Position numbers and translations under genes: made by a program | Shown: positions 31,340-42,429 of the stretch, piece after piece | Layout: the number at the start of each line of letters is the position of its first letter | How positions within the stretch are numbered: the stretch's first letter is position 1 | Notes under the pieces: generated by a model | Database searches by the model: none | What the model was told of the DNA's origin: nothing | The model's input: only the letters and a program-made list of their open reading frames with translations | Source: Aporrectodea caliginosa | Lineage: Eukaryota; Annelida; Clitellata; Crassiclitellata; Lumbricidae | Direction of reading: 5' to 3' | NCBI GenBank assembly: GCA_020284085.1 | Contig: JACEVL010001642.1 | Span: forward strand, 343,001-407,000 | DNA: 64,000 nt

Positions 31340-32377
31340 TTCTATCGAAAGATACCCCGGCGCCTAACAACCTTGTTTACGTCCATGTGATTCAAGGCCA
31401 CCTTGTGATAACGGTTTCTTATGTACAACATGCTAGACCAAACTCCACCTGAGAGAACATCCAAACATTAACCAATCCGTGAATGTGGGTAAGATTCCTT
31501 CCGGGTCGTCTCATTAAGCTGCCGGTATTCTATGCTGAATACCTCAGTGTTCCGTCCTTCACACGGACCAGCACTACGTAGATCTGGGCAGCCCACTCGC
31601 TAACAGCGGGTTCAATCGTTCCGGCCGCCAATCCAACTGCGCATCTACCACCGCTCTATGCAGGAGTGGCTGGCACTGTGAGTGATTGTCGCACGTCTAC
31701 GCGTCTCCCGCGTCGATCTTATGGTTGTAAACCTTAGTCCTACTCAGATCTCCGTCACTTACCGATAACACGTCGTTGAATTCTATTAACAACTCCTGTA
31801 ATTGTTTTCGGATCTCAGGCGTCACGTCCTCCGGAAGATCGGCCAACGACGAATCGCTTCACCAACTGGCCCCGACCCTCATCGCGGTGTTCAATCTCAA
31901 CAGGATGCAAACTTCCCCGCATCTGATCTCGGACTGGACCTTCATTTAAATTAACAAACCGGACGTGGGCCGCGTCGGCGTCTTCGCCTATCACGACACG
32001 GCCAAGATGAACTCCCATCTGTATCTCCTTAGCTTCAATCATCCAGGACGGCTCTTCCGAAGACAAGTCTCCATACAGGTTCCGGACGGGCACATCATAC
32101 TGAGATTTCGAGATACGTTTACGACTCACGAATAGAGCCCCCTCTCCAAAACCTTTACTGCTGCGGTGCCCCGGAGCCAGTTCACGCCTCCGTAATCTGG
32201 CCGGACACCCGAAGAGAGGTAGGTATTTTAAAACCCGTGCGGACTTTAATGGCCATCAAATACCGATTACAGGGACGAACCTCTAACCTCGTTGTAGTAT
32301 ACAACGGCTCATTGGTATCGATCAGCCTTAGCTGCAGTCGTTCGTTAATCGTCCCTCGGATGTAAACCGCGGTGTTG
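31340..32377 (-). pseudogene. Gypsy protease/RT N-terminal region, badly decayed
   Basis: An open stretch at 31815-32129 (104 codons) includes EAKEIQMGVHLGRVVIG and FVNLNEGPVRDQMRGS, resembling the segment between protease and RT. No DSG/DTG protease box could be read with confidence. Confidence 0.5.
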
Positions 32378-32870
32378 TTAGCGCGGTTCGGCGGTCTCTA
32401 GCGTGTGGTGTGATTGTCGACAACCGACTCGGCTGCTCCCGGCGTTCCGTTCTCCGTCGTCACCGGCTCGTTCGTGCAATAGCGGGACCGGCGTGGCTGG
32501 AGACAGTTGCGGGCGATGTGACCCGTTCGGCCACAGTTGTAGCAGGTCACGAAATGTCACGGTGTAGCATCATACATAGCATCGTAGTGGCCCGTCGCGA
32601 ACTCTCTCAGCTGATGTTGCTGTTTCCGAGGTGAACATCTTGGTTGCAGTTTCCTGGTCGGACGTCTCGGACGTCGGCGTACCGGGCATTGTCCGGTCCG
32701 AGACGGTCCACCGGTTGTGCCTAACAAACGCCTCGAATTGGTCCAGGAACGACTCCAGCGATCCCATTTCGATCGAACCGACCAGGTTTCATCTGCATCG
32801 GCCGATTCTTCAGCAGGCCGCCGATGCCTTCCAGCAACTTCGGGGTCACCGACGACTCGTCCGTCTCTCT
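32378..32870 (-). pseudogene. Gypsy gag remnant with CCHC zinc knuckle
   Basis: CYNCGRTGHIARNCLQ (CX2CX4HX4C) is intact at about 32545-32500 on the minus strand. FLDQFEAFVRHNRWTVSDRT lies upstream in the 32570-32767 frame. The frames are not continuous. Confidence 0.82.
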
Positions 32871-33390
32871 ATGTAGTTCGTGCCACTACGGTTGGTATGA
32901 TGTTATATTGTTCGCCTGTGTGGTGGGGCATTGCGAGAGCGCAGGAACGGGAGACCCTTTATAGAATTATACGGAGGCTGGTACGCCATGAGTACTTACA
33001 TCCATCTTCTCCCTCATTCTAGACTCTTTGCAGCAATGCGGATACCAAACTCTTGGCGTGTATTCTGCACAATCTGTTGTTGCATAAATTGTTACAGCCG
33101 ATCAAGCAATCTCGCTACTCGCTGTGGCCACGGTCCCATAACCGTGAGCTTCCTATATTTGATAACCTGACTCAGAAATTACTCATAACTGATCCTTTGC
33201 CCGGATGCTATACAACTAAACAATGTTTTCCTTATATCAAGCTCTTCATTTTCCCTAACTCTTCCTCCCTAGGTTCCCCTGATTAGATTAACTTATCCCA
33301 TTCAATTATCTGTTTGCTTGTTTGTGTGTTTGAATATATTATTCTTGTCATATACAGTGCTGTGCGTGTGCTAGTGCTTCTCAATAAATA
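32865..33390 (+). pseudogene. Jockey-like LINE 3' fragment
   Basis: Starts VVRATTVGMMLYCSPVWWGI (compare TRATTVSRMMYAAPAWWGF at 19170), then LVRHEYLHPSSPSF, and a YSLWPRSHNRELPIFDN stretch equivalent to MRPRPHNFVLPTKDD. The 3' end is CAATAAATAATATTGTTAC. Two frames are used. Confidence 0.82.
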
Positions 33391-33409
33391 ATATTGTTAC
33401 TTTACTTAC

Positions 33410-33905
33410 TTATATCGTCGTCGATATCATATATACGCTTGAAGGCAATCCGAAGAATTGCTTTTTCTTTGGTTTTTACGTCATTAGTTCATGCTTTTAT
33501 TTGCTCTCGTATAGACTTTTGTAATTCTCTCTTTGTTGGCCTTCCTAAAGTGCGCCTCTCCCCTCTGCAATCGGTTCTTGATGCAGCTGCCAGACTTATT
33601 GCCCGTCTCCCGCGATTCTTCCATATCTCGGGAGACTTTACATTCATGTTTAAAAAGCTTCATTGGCTTCCTCTTACAGCAAGCATCCAGTTAAAGGTAC
33701 TTGTCCTCATTTGCCGATACTACCTGCTCAATCCCGTGCTTTTGCCTGCATTGGCTCTTTGCATTGCCCCTCTCCCAAATTCGCACCACCATACTATCTG
33801 CTACACCATTTCGTTACCTCAAGACTTGTGTTCATTCTCGGGGATTTTCACACTGTGAGTGCCTCTGATTGGTATGCACTGTGAGTAACACTTTAAAATT
33901 TTGAA
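33410..33905 (+). pseudogene. CR1/L2-type LINE C-terminal fragment
   Basis: A 154-codon frame with LVHAFICSRIDFCNSLFVGL, DAAARLIARLPRFFHIS and KKLHWLPLTASIQLKVLVLI. This is the thumb region after RT. The tail is AATACAATACAATAC near 33905. Confidence 0.85.
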
Positions 33906-34036
33906 ATACAATACAATATACATATACATCCGTCTAAGTGAATGTGAATCTGTATACTCCGATGATTATAATTATACATGTACAGATATACATATATATT
34001 CATCAAGTGAATCTACTATACTCCGATGATGCATAT
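33906..34036. other. No gene; A/T-rich spacer before the LTR element
   Basis: Contains a partial duplicate of TATACTCCGATGAT (33954 and 34016). Ends in ATAT, the left target duplication of the LTR element. Confidence 0.5.
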
Positions 34037-34536
34037 TGTATAATGCTACATGTACCGTTACCTAATAGTGAGAGAGACTTTGGTAAATATTCAATGCATC
34101 CGAGAACTATACGGAATATGTAACCTTAATAGTATCAGTTATAAAGACTGATGTATCAAAGCCAAGCACAGTCATACTTGAACTGTGCCTAATCTAGGAG
34201 TGTCAGAATGTGAGTGCTGATAGAGAGAGACTTTGGTCCGTACGATATAAAGACAGAACAGCAGGCGGTTTCATGGAGTGTGGAATTAGTTCGTTGGCCT
34301 GTTGCCGTGTAGAGTCAGATATGCCACATCTACCATTGTAGACTAGTTACTTAATGTTTATCGGTGTCGCTGTGTTTCTACCCACAGAAAGGCTTCGTTT
34401 TGTGTTGGTGTTCGTCTCAATTTGAAAACGATGTTTCTGTCATGAAGACTGCGATACGCAGGTTTAGTTGTTTTTATCGATGAGAATACATTTTTATCAT
34501 ATAACATTGACTTTGTCCTCATCTGTTAACATAACA
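34037..34536 (+). repeat. 5' LTR
   Basis: Shares with the 3' LTR: ATATAAAGA (TATA-like, about 34245), AACAGCAGGCGGTT, GCGTTGGCCTGTTGCCG-type text, ATCGGTGTCGCTGTG and AAAGGCTTCGTTTTGTGTTG, ending TTTGTCCTCATCTGT and ATAACA. Divergence and small indels show age. Confidence 0.9.
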
Positions 34537-34568
34537 ATTGGAAGAAATTTCGTCAAAACTTCGTCTAA

Positions 34569-35100
34569 AAAGAGGAAATTAGTTTTTTTTAAACTGACGT
34601 TCAAAAGAAAATTTAGTTTGTAACCTATTATATAGGTGACAGTGCCATGTAAAACGAACTGAAGATAAATAGAAATACCGTTCGAAAAGCGGAAAATGTA
34701 AAGTCAAGTTCTAAGTAAAAGGAAAAATTCTGTCAAAATCAAATATATAGAAAACAAATTAAAATTTTCGGAAATTTATAGTGATAAAGTAAAGAAGCTA
34801 ATATTGTTCGTATGAGAATTAGTATATGAGAATAAGCTAGAGAAGTAAGGGAGTATGGAAACGCCTGTGGCATTGACGATTGACGACGTCTTTGACTTAT
34901 CGGTTGAAGAGTTAGAACGCTGAGTCAAGAGACAAAAAGAGGAAATTAGTTTTTTTTAAACTGACGTTAACAAGAAAATTTAGTTTGAAAGCGGATTTTA
35001 TAAAGGTGACAGTGCCATGTAAAACGAACTGAAGATAAATTGACGATTGACGACGTCTTTGACTTATCGGTTGAAGAGTTAGAACGCTGAGTCAAGAGAC
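34569..35100 (+). repeat. Tandem duplication in the 5' internal region
   Basis: AAGAGGAAATTAGTTTTTTT with GGTGACAGTGCCATGTAAAA occurs at 34569 and 34937; GACGTCTTTGACTTATCGG with GAAGAGTTAGAACGCTGAG occurs at about 34884 and 35052. The second unit is shortened by a deletion. The duplication includes the putative gag start METPVALTIDDVF (34855). Confidence 0.92.
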
Positions 35101-36230
35101 TAAAAGATTCAGTAAGACTCAACTGCAAAAGAATTTGGCGAAGTTGTTGTCTCCGTCAAAGGCTTTTAAAGAGGAATGAAAGATTCAGTCTAAATCTTTG
35201 GAGATAAAGTCAGCGAAAGAGGCGGAGGAAGCGGATAGACAGTGTAAGAGATAAGAAGCAGAGCGGAAATTTACAATGTTCAAGCTTAAGCTTAAGTTGG
35301 AAGCAGAAACGGCGGCGAGACGGTTGGAAGCAGAAGCTGAAGCGAAAAAGCTTGAGGTTGCAACGGAAAGCTGAAATAGAAGCAGCAGCTGAGTAACGCA
35401 TAGTAGCTGCAGCTGAGCAACGTAGAGATGAAAGAAAAATAAAAGTAGAAGCTGAAGTGGTTGAAAGAAGTACGCGGTTGGAAGATGAGTGTGCGAAGAG
35501 AAAGTTACAAATGGTGTTAGAACAGCAAGAAAAAGAAAATAATGACAATACTTTATTGATACAATCCGGTTGTGTACAGTTATGCAACTGAAACAATTCA
35601 CAAGAATACAAATGACAGAAGAAATTTAATGGACTGGGTTAATTCATACGCAATTAACAGGCAAAGCACAACAGGTGTTTTCAGAAATCACAGTGGAGGA
35701 ATGTAAAGATTACGACATTCTGAAGCAGGCTCGAATGCCGGAATTCTGTTGAAAACGATTTCGAACAATTCAAACAGAAAATTGGAAACGTACTTTAATT
35801 CTGCCTTTCGTTTGAGCGTTTAATAGCTGGATCGAGGGATAAGGTGCTGCCAAAGATGTGGACAAGTTAATTGAAGTGTTTAAACTTGAACAATTTGTGA
35901 ATTGCTTATCCACTGAACTTCACAGATGGGTGATTGAAAAGAAACCTACGAGTTTGAGCATAGCGGCTTACCTGGCGGATGGACATGAAGTATTGTATAA
36001 GCCCTATAAGGTCGAATAATTTGGTTGGTCCAAGGTTGATCAGAACGTTGAAATGGGCGAGTATTAATTAAGGAGATTCGGATCAAGGTCATAAATGGTC
36101 ACCGAAATTTTGGAAGAAGTAAAGTTTTCCTAAAGGTGTGGGATCACCAGCTGTTTGTGGGTACTGCCGTAATGGTGGTCATGTTTTTGGTAGACTGTTG
36201 GTTTTGTAAAGGTAAACAGCAAGCCAATGC
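34855..36230 (+). pseudogene. LTR-element gag remnant
   Basis: Starts METPVALTIDDVFDLSVEEL, then an Ala/Glu/Lys-rich coiled coil (KLKLEAETAARRLEAEAEAK, about 35280-35350). After a SINE fragment insertion comes the capsid-like GLIHTQLTGKAQQVFSEITV (about 35630) and KLEQFVNCLSTELHRW (about 35885) with AAYLADGHEVL. The tail has a worn zinc knuckle CGYCRNGGHVFGR (about 36158). Many stops and frameshifts. Confidence 0.8.
35520..35615 (-). mobile_element. SINE family B 3' fragment, reversed, inside gag
   Basis: The reverse complement reads TTCTGTCATTTGTATTCTTG, AATTGTTTCAGTTGCATAAC and CAACCGGATTGTATCAATAAA, as in the SINE at 23676. The gag frame resumes just after it. Confidence 0.85.
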
Positions 36231-36299
36231 AGAGTAATTTTGAAATGGTCCCGAAAACCATTCAATTAGTTGGGAGTGACACACTTCTCAGAATTCGGT

Positions 36300-36660
36300 T
36301 GTTTTGGCGCAGGTGCATGATAACTATAAGCCGTTTTCTTCTGATGCATGGTTGTGTTCACATGAAGGTACACGGCCTCCCATAAATCTGCTAAGGGATT
36401 CAGGGTCGTTGCAAACTCTAGTCAGAAGGGAAAATATTGGCTTGAGTGAGTTTAGAGATACAAGTAGAAGCTGTTTGATTTTCAGGGTTTAATGGGGAAA
36501 CCTATGCAAATACCTTTAGTGGAAGTTCATTTGGAAGCACAGAGAGTAAATGGGATGGTCATATGCGGCTTGGTGGATAAATTACCTCAATGTGTTTACA
36601 TTCTAATTGGTAATGACTGTCCGAACATTGTGCCTGTATCGGTAGGAAATATGATCTCAG
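36300..36660 (+). pseudogene. LTR-element aspartic protease remnant
   Basis: PPINLLRDSGSLQTLV contains the catalytic D-S-G triad (about 36380-36425). The continuation LMGKPMQIPLVEVHLEAQRV and VYILIGNDC (about 36600) matches the flap and LLGND-type motif of retroelement proteases. One frameshift/stop lies between (36490). Confidence 0.78.
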
Positions 36661-37201
36661 GCCGTAGCGGATAAGGATAGTACAGAAATTGCAACAGCTG
36701 TGATAGAGTCTTGAATGATGATAAAGTAACAGGTGTAAATGAGGATGAAGTAACAGCTGTTAAGGAAAATGAAGTAACAGGTGTGAATATGACAGGTGTT
36801 GATGATGTTGGTTTAAAGGGAATAATTACTTATTTGCAAAGGAGTCGGAAATACTGTCAAATGTGGGTGAAATTGCTTCCAGGAAGGAAGTGATTCACCT
36901 ATTATAACTACGGAGCGATGTTTTGCTGCAGTCATTGTTGACTGAAGTGGAAGAAGCGTCGCAGAAACAACAGTTAGATGAGGTAGGCAATGATGTACTA
37001 AGTAAACATAGGCGTAACCGAGTAACTCCTGAAGGAGTTAACTGAAGATTGTTGTGCCTGTTGCGCACTGAGGGATAGATTGTTGTGTAAGGTTTGTGGT
37101 GAATGAGTTGGACTTGACAGATGTATATGAAAGGGATGTTGGAACTGTTGTCGAATGTAACTATGGACTTGACGAAGTACACAGTTGAAACTGTGTTGAA
37201 G

Positions 37202-37325
37202 TGGAGGCAAAGAAGTATGAAGGAGAGAAGAAAGGATTGGTCGTTAGTCAAGTGGCATAATGATGTTTAAGATTTTACTTTGATGAATAATGTGATGCAT
37301 GGAAAAGGTAAAGTTGAATGTACAA
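37202..37325 (+). repeat. LTR-internal segment, source copy
   Basis: AAGAAGTATGAAGGAGAGAA through GTTAGTCAAGTGGCATAATG and GGAAAAGGT(A/G)AAGTTGAATG. A second copy lies at 38310-38415 inside the LINE. Confidence 0.92.
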
Positions 37326-37535
37326 TGGAAGAAGTAGAGTGAAGTGCTGAAGTTACATGACTGCATGGGTTGATGATCGAGGAGATAAATCGAGGATATG
37401 TTGAAGTAGATAATGAATTAAACGAAGGTGCAAGCATGTTGCTTAAGAAACTTGTTAAAATTTATGTAGATGTACGAAAGGTACAAAAGGTATTGAAGAA
37501 GGATGTACATGTATGTGTAACAGGATTACAAAAGA

Positions 37536-37563
37536 ATTGGTGTATACAACAGTATACACCAAT
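37536..37563. repeat. Perfect 12-bp hairpin, loop AACA
   Basis: ATTGGTGTATAC and its exact complement GTATACACCAAT. Confidence 0.95.
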
Positions 37564-37744
37564 GATACTTTGACTGAAGTGAATGTGAAATGGAAGCTGT
37601 TTGATAATCAGGTATGGTTTATGGATATGGAATGGTGAACTGGAACTACATAAGCTATGGTGTTGGAGGTTGCGGAAGCCTTGATGTTGGTATAAGGTGA
37701 TTGGAAACTCACTTCGATATTGAAGGAAGCAAAGGGTCAACAGA

Positions 37745-39437
37745 GGCATAGGCAAGATGCTGTTCTGTGGCAGTCCGAGACCCAGGAACTAGAAGGTCAT
37801 GATGGTCTAAAGAGCGGAGAGGACGTCCAGAAGTAGCTGAGATAAGATCACAGATGTAGTGTGGAGCTTGACCGAAAAACGTTTTACACGTAAGAAAGAG
37901 GATATTAAACTGACTCCGAGCATTTAAGGGAAGCCAATGTCAGTCATAAAAGTCGAAATATGGGAGAAAAGGGAAGGCGGGCGATCAAACGAGCAGCTGC
38001 ATTAAATACTGATTGGACTGGAGCCATACGGAGTTTTGGTAGGCCTATAAGTAAGGAGTTACATTAGTCAATCCGTGAACAGATGAATGCATGAACCAAT
38101 GAAGAAAAAATCGACGAGGGGACGCCACAATTGATAACAATTGGACCGAGAGCGATTAGAGATATGTGCAGACAAATAAAGAGTAATTAAAGAGTAACAC
38201 CCAGGTCACGGACATTTGTCAATAAAGTAAACTGAGGGAACACCCAGGCAAACAAATCGTAATCAAGTATAATTAGCTGCTGACGAGTGCCAAGCCAAGT
38301 TAGTGATAGTGGAGGTAAAGAAGTATGAAGGAGAGAAGAAGGATTGGTCGTTAGTCAAGTGGCATAATGATTTGATGAATAATGTGATGTATGGAAAAGG
38401 TGAAGTTGAATGAGTCTTGGAAGAGTTGAGCAAAAGACGATTAGAGGACATCCAACAATTTAGATCAGCAGATTGGGAAAGAACAAGCATAAAGGTGACC
38501 AGAGGCCGAGTGCTTAGCAAAGAGAAGAGGGATATCAGCTGTAAACATGATATAAAGAAGTGGACCCAGCACAGATCCTTGAGGGACTCCAAAGTTAACA
38601 GGTACCCATGAGGTGCGAGAGTCTCCTAGAATAACCATTTGGGTACGATCAGTAAAACAGGAGCGAAACCAAAGAAGAGGAAGGCCACTAAGACCAACGG
38701 AAATTTCAAGGCGATGTAAAAGAATATCATGGTCTACCATATCAAATGCTGAAGAGGCATTACAAAGTGCTGAAAGAGAAACATGGGATTGAGAATAGAT
38801 GTCAGAGAGCAGATAGAGAGAAGAGCAGTTTCAGTTGAGTGGTTAGCTCTAAAGCCAGATTCTCTGGGCGGTAGAAGGCCTGACTGCTCAAGGTAAGGAC
38901 GAAGTTGCAGATAAACAAGTTGCTATAAACTTCTGAAGTCTTTGAGAGAAAGGAAAGATTTGCAATAGGGCGATAGTTTTGGCATAAGCTAGGGCCCAGG
39001 TTGGGCTTCTTAAGAGTGGGAAACACAATTGCACGCTTCTCGGGTGCTGGAGGAGACCTTCTGAAAGTAGACAAGTAAACAAGTAGAGCAGAAAGGGGAC
39101 AATGTCATCGAGTACATCCACAATAACAAACGGGGGAAGGGGTCAAGTTCCCATTATTTTAAATCAGAAGCAGAAATAAGATGACGATAGGTCGAAAGTC
39201 CTTGAGAACCGACTCAGTAGAAGTGTAGGAAGGAGCCTCAGTAGAAGTGTAGGAGTGAGCCAGCTGTGGAATTTCGGAGGCCGTCCAGTTTAGTCGTAAG
39301 CATGAGTAGAAAATCGTCCGTTGAGAAGGAAGGATTCGCGGATGTACGAGAGGATCGTCCCAGCAGACCAAATAGCGGACCAAAGACGTTTAGGATTCTT
39401 CAAGTTCCTGCTGACCAAATCCTCCCAATACGCTATG
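37745..39437 (-). pseudogene. CR1/L2-group LINE nested in the LTR element
   Basis: Reading from 39437: EDLVSRNLKNPKRLWSAIW (about 39400), AIVFPTLKKPNLGPSLCQNY and RPIANLSFLSKT (about 39000), FDMVDHDILLHRLEISV (about 38740), NFGVPQGSVLGPLLYIMFTA (about 38570), a worn YADD (YACS), WMSSNRLLLNSSKTH (about 38430) and, after a foreign 110-bp insert, WHWLPLNARSQFNILFL (about 37940) and LVPGSRTATEQHLA (about 37765). The 5' end abuts the right LTR. No L2-style tail is seen, so the 3' end is also incomplete. Confidence 0.82.
38310..38415 (+). repeat. LTR-internal segment, second copy, inside the LINE
   Basis: Same text as 37202-37325 with few differences and a 14-bp gap. It interrupts the LINE between SSKTH and the following WLGT-like codons. 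Confidence 0.9.
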
Positions 39438-39439
39438 TA

Positions 39440-39935
39440 TGTTTATAATGCTATATAATGCTACCTGTACTGTTACCTCATAGTGATGAGAACTATTATA
39501 CGGAATATATAACGGTTATAAAGACTGATGTGCTAGATAATGCTTCTGATGCTAGTTGATGCTTTTATCTAGCACAAGCACAGTCATTCAGGTGCGTCAG
39601 AATGGACCGTGCGATATAAAGAGAGAACAGCAGGCGGTTCCAGTGAATGTGGGATTAGTGCGTTGGCCTGTTGCCGTTTAGAGTAAGATATACCACATCT
39701 ACCATTGTATACTTCAGTTAGACTAAGTGTTGTTACTTAAGCTCATAGCTATCGGTGTCGCTGTGTTCCTACCAACCGAAAGGCTTCGTTTTGTGTTGGT
39801 GTTCGTCTCAAGTCGAAGACGGTGTTTGTCTCCTGTGATGAAGATAATACGCAGGTATTATGGTATATCGATGAGAACACATTTCATCATATGACATTGA
39901 TTTTGTCCTCATCTGTAAGGCAGGCTACCATAACA
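39440..39935 (+). repeat. 3' LTR
   Basis: Starts TGTTTATAATGC and ends ACCATAACA. It has ATATAAAGAGAGAACAGC (about 39617) as TATA-like region and the blocks listed for the 5' LTR. Confidence 0.9.
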
Positions 39936-39939
39936 ATAT

Positions 39940-40088
39940 ATATATTTCATTTCTTATTTATTCCGACTTAGATATAATTTCGGATACCCGATTCTGGGAA
40001 CTCGAAATAGCTATCGAAACACGGCGACGTCCTGTGTCGCTTTATTCTCGATATCTGTCAGTCGCTGTGAGATAACTGCTTCATCGGC
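39940..40088. other. Spacer between LTR element and mariner
   Basis: Nothing recognisable. Confidence 0.6.
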
Positions 40089-40090
40089 TA

Positions 40091-41299
40091 CCGGGTGGCC
40101 CATTAAAAACGTTCCCAAACTTTGTGAACCTGGCAATTAAACAATTTTAAAGTAAATTGAATCATAGTACATCAAATTAGTCATAATTCATATTTGTACA
40201 ACACAGCCAAAATTTAGCGCAAAATACTTAACAGTTTGAGAGAAATTGTTGTTAGAACTGTATGACCCATGGTCAAAATTTTGCACAGTTGTTTTATGAT
40301 GACGTTTTACGCGAACAAATGTTTAATTGATCCTCCGCCTTAATAGCCGACGCAATAGTCTCCATTGACTCTGGTTTTATGAGGATCAATGAAGATGATG
40401 TCTGTTTTACGGTGCATCGAAACTCCAGCAGATAACATTAATGTTTGAGAGAAACGACTAGTCTCATGATAAAGTCTTTCTGGCGCAATTGAAGACTTTC
40501 GTTCATTGCTAGAACCGTAAACGCGGCTATTCTGTCTGTTAAGACGTATTTCTAGTGTGAAATCCTTCTCATCTGTAAAGACTATGTTCTTAATATAAGA
40601 TTTTGAAAATCGAGTATACAGCGCACGACATCGTTTCTTTTTAACGTCAGTTGTCAATCTTGTTGTTGGCATTCGTTTGTATGCCTTCAACTGCTTCTTA
40701 GAAAGAATTCTTTGTACTGAGCTATGTGAAATGTTCAGAGTGCTGGCCATTTCGCGTTGAGATTGGTGTGTGCCAGGTGCATTTTCCTGCGATTGACACA
40801 ACTGCTCAACTCTCAGCATTTTCAACAGTCGTTGCAGTTGCTGGATGACCACTTCCAGGCTTGCGAGCAACGCTACCAGTTTCAATGAGCTTATTAATGA
40901 CTCGGTTTATGCTTTGTCTTGACCAGTTTTTACGCAGATATTCCTGAACGATTCGCTTGTCTCGCAAACCCTTCTCCTCAAATGATATATCTTAATAACA
41001 GCGAGATCATCATTTGAAAGCACCATGTTTTAATGTTTACTACTTCGAGGACTAGTTTAATACTCTCGTTACTTCACGGCGAAATAAATGATGTAGTTTT
41101 GCGCAAAATTTGTAAACAGGTATGGCGTTATAACCTTGCCGCAGGGTGTGACTTAATAAACGTAGGCCTACTCTTTTGAAATTTGACATTTGTACACAGA
41201 AATAATTGCTTAACATTTTGGTATAAATTAAAATTTGATATCTCTGAAATTAGATCTGTTCGTTAACAAAGTTTGGGAATTTTTTAATGGGCCACCCGG
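40091..41299 (-). mobile_element. mariner/Tc1-type element with TA target site
   Basis: TIRs of about 35 bp: CCGGGTGGCCCATTAAAAA then TTCCCAAACTTTGT, repeated inverted at 41266-41299. Flanking TA at 40089-40090 and 41300-41301. 1209 bp, close to the usual length of mariners. It contains a broken transposase on the minus strand. Confidence 0.94.
40340..41026 (-). pseudogene. mariner/Tc1 transposase, frameshifted and C-terminally lost
   Basis: ATG at 41026 begins MVLSNDDLAVIK. After frame changes the paired helix-turn-helix region reads NRVINKLIETGSVARKPGSG and HQSQREMASTLNISHSSVQR. The catalytic core shows the first Asp in NIVFTDEKDFTLE and the second in DIIFIDPHKTRVNGDY. The frame stops at 40340, before the third acidic residue (DG/DxAPxH region), so it cannot be active. 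At least two frameshifts lie in the N-terminal third (about 40975 and 40830). Confidence 0.9.
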
Positions 41300-41399
41300 T
41301 ATATTCGTTTATTGAGAAAAACAATATGACAAAAACGCAAACATGAATGATAATGAATAATTAAAGTTCATTAGAAAATTTTAGAATAAACTAGTAAAT

Positions 41400-41740
41400 A
41401 TTTTTATATAACGATCTGGGAATAAATTGAGAGTTGTCCTTGGGTGGGAGAGTATGGTTGTGTGCTCTAGGTCTTAACTGGTGAGAGGAGAGGGGTCGAA
41501 GTGGAGGTAGGAGTTGGTGAAGTACATGCTTGGGGTTGTGCAATATGGAGAAAAGGAGTTTTGCATCGGCTATTTTGGCAAGTCAGAGACTGATGGAAAG
41601 GATTGCTCTAGGTAACCTAGGCGTTTGGCTCTTTTTAGGCGTTCTTTATCGGAAGCCAGGGTAAGACCTATGGAAGTTTAGCAATGGTAGTGGCTTTGGT
41701 TACATTATGGATGGATGAGGAAGAAAGGCCATTGGTTTTG
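41400..41740 (-). pseudogene. Jockey-like LINE C-terminal scrap
   Basis: Minus-strand translation includes RAKRLGYLEQSFPSVSDLPK (about 41640), a HNPKHVLHQLLPPLRPLSS stretch (about 41520) and RAHNHTLPPKD (about 41455), equivalent to the PRPHNFVLPTKDD end of the LINE at 18445. Confidence 0.65.
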
Positions 41741-41744
41741 AGTT

Positions 41745-42185
41745 TTCTGATAGCATAGAAAGAGGGGGAGCAAGTGGTCTATATGGGCTGTGAGTTTGAG
41801 ATTATCTTGAAGGATGACACCCCAATATCTTCAGAGTTTTAACTCGGGTAATATTAGATACTGGAGGAGGTGGGTCAAATTGGTGTCGAGGGCGGAAAAT
41901 GATCATATGATCAGGGCCTACATAAATCGCCGAAAGTATTATGGAGCCGGGTATTGATTACAATCGGTCTAGGTAATTTTTATCTGCTAACTAAACTGAA
42001 ATCGGCGCATAAGTTAGACTATGGAACATTTACGCAAATTTCGGAGGAGATTGAATAGGTCCATAATTGTAGATGTGATCTTATTGATAGGTGCTTAATA
42101 AGAAATAATAACTCCATTCGCGGCTTTCTTTTTCTGGTACAAAGTGAGTTCAACGCTAGATAAACCAGGGAAACTATGTAGTAGG
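41745..42185. other. No supported gene
   Basis: Possibly more LINE sequence on the minus strand, but no clear motif. Confidence 0.4.
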
Positions 42186-42190
42186 ATGTC

Positions 42191-42240
42191 AGAGCAACGC
42201 AGAGCAACGCAGAGCAACGCAGAGCAACGCAGAGCAACGC
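42191..42240. repeat. AGAGCAACGC x5 minisatellite
   Basis: Five identical 10-bp units in a row. The 72-codon minus frame across it is Cys/Ala/Leu repeat noise. Confidence 0.98.
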
Positions 42241-42429
42241 AGGAAGTAATACAATCGACTGCCATGGAAATGAGGACGTTCTGACCGAAGTTAAGTCGCC
42301 CGTTGTCGTGGGAATAGATTTTTAATCTTGGACAATCGGTTTAGAGTTTGGACGTTGGACAATCGGTAATCGGTCTAGGTAATTTTGACTACCGGACAGG
42401 TAGACGCGCCATACCACGTTTGGTAGATT

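Larger units (their letters stand above)
28780..32870 (-). mobile_element. Decayed Ty3/gypsy-type retroelement, minus strand
   Basis: Reading from 32870 down: gag-like FVRHNRWTVSDRT (about 32730), a CCHC knuckle CYNCGRTGHIARNC (about 32545-32500), a protease/RT spacer with EPSWMIEAKEIQMGVHLGRV (about 32040), RT (31335-31081), RNase H (31080-30530, duplicated), integrase WVEFLPDVL and FTPHYLKF (about 29535-29450) and an integrase tail HPVVVHVDKLRPCLEE (about 29170). Frames are broken throughout. No LTRs were found. Composition is GC-richer than the surroundings. Confidence 0.8.
36661..37744 (+). other. LTR-element internal region of unknown content
   Basis: Val/Glu/Asn-rich frames (for example 36711-36893 with repeats of VTGVNEDEVTAV type) and no RT motif. 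Repeated AAATGAAGTAACAGGTGTGAA-like text occurs at 36720-36800. This is where RT should lie in a complete element. Confidence 0.45.
34037..39935 (+). mobile_element. LTR retrotransposon (gypsy-like), decayed, with both LTRs
   Basis: About 500-bp LTRs at each end start TG(TT)TATAATGC and end ATAACA, flanked by ATAT (34033-34036 and 39936-39939; low-complexity TSD). The internal region has a gag coiled coil, gag core, knuckle and protease remnants (34860-36660), but no recognisable RT, RNase H or integrase. Its 3' part is occupied by a minus-strand LINE. Stops and shifts are everywhere, so the copy is dead. Confidence 0.86.

Noticed and set aside
42019..42237. Minus-strand frame with repeated ALRCSALLCV
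   Set aside because: Translation of the AGAGCAACGC minisatellite; no support outside it.
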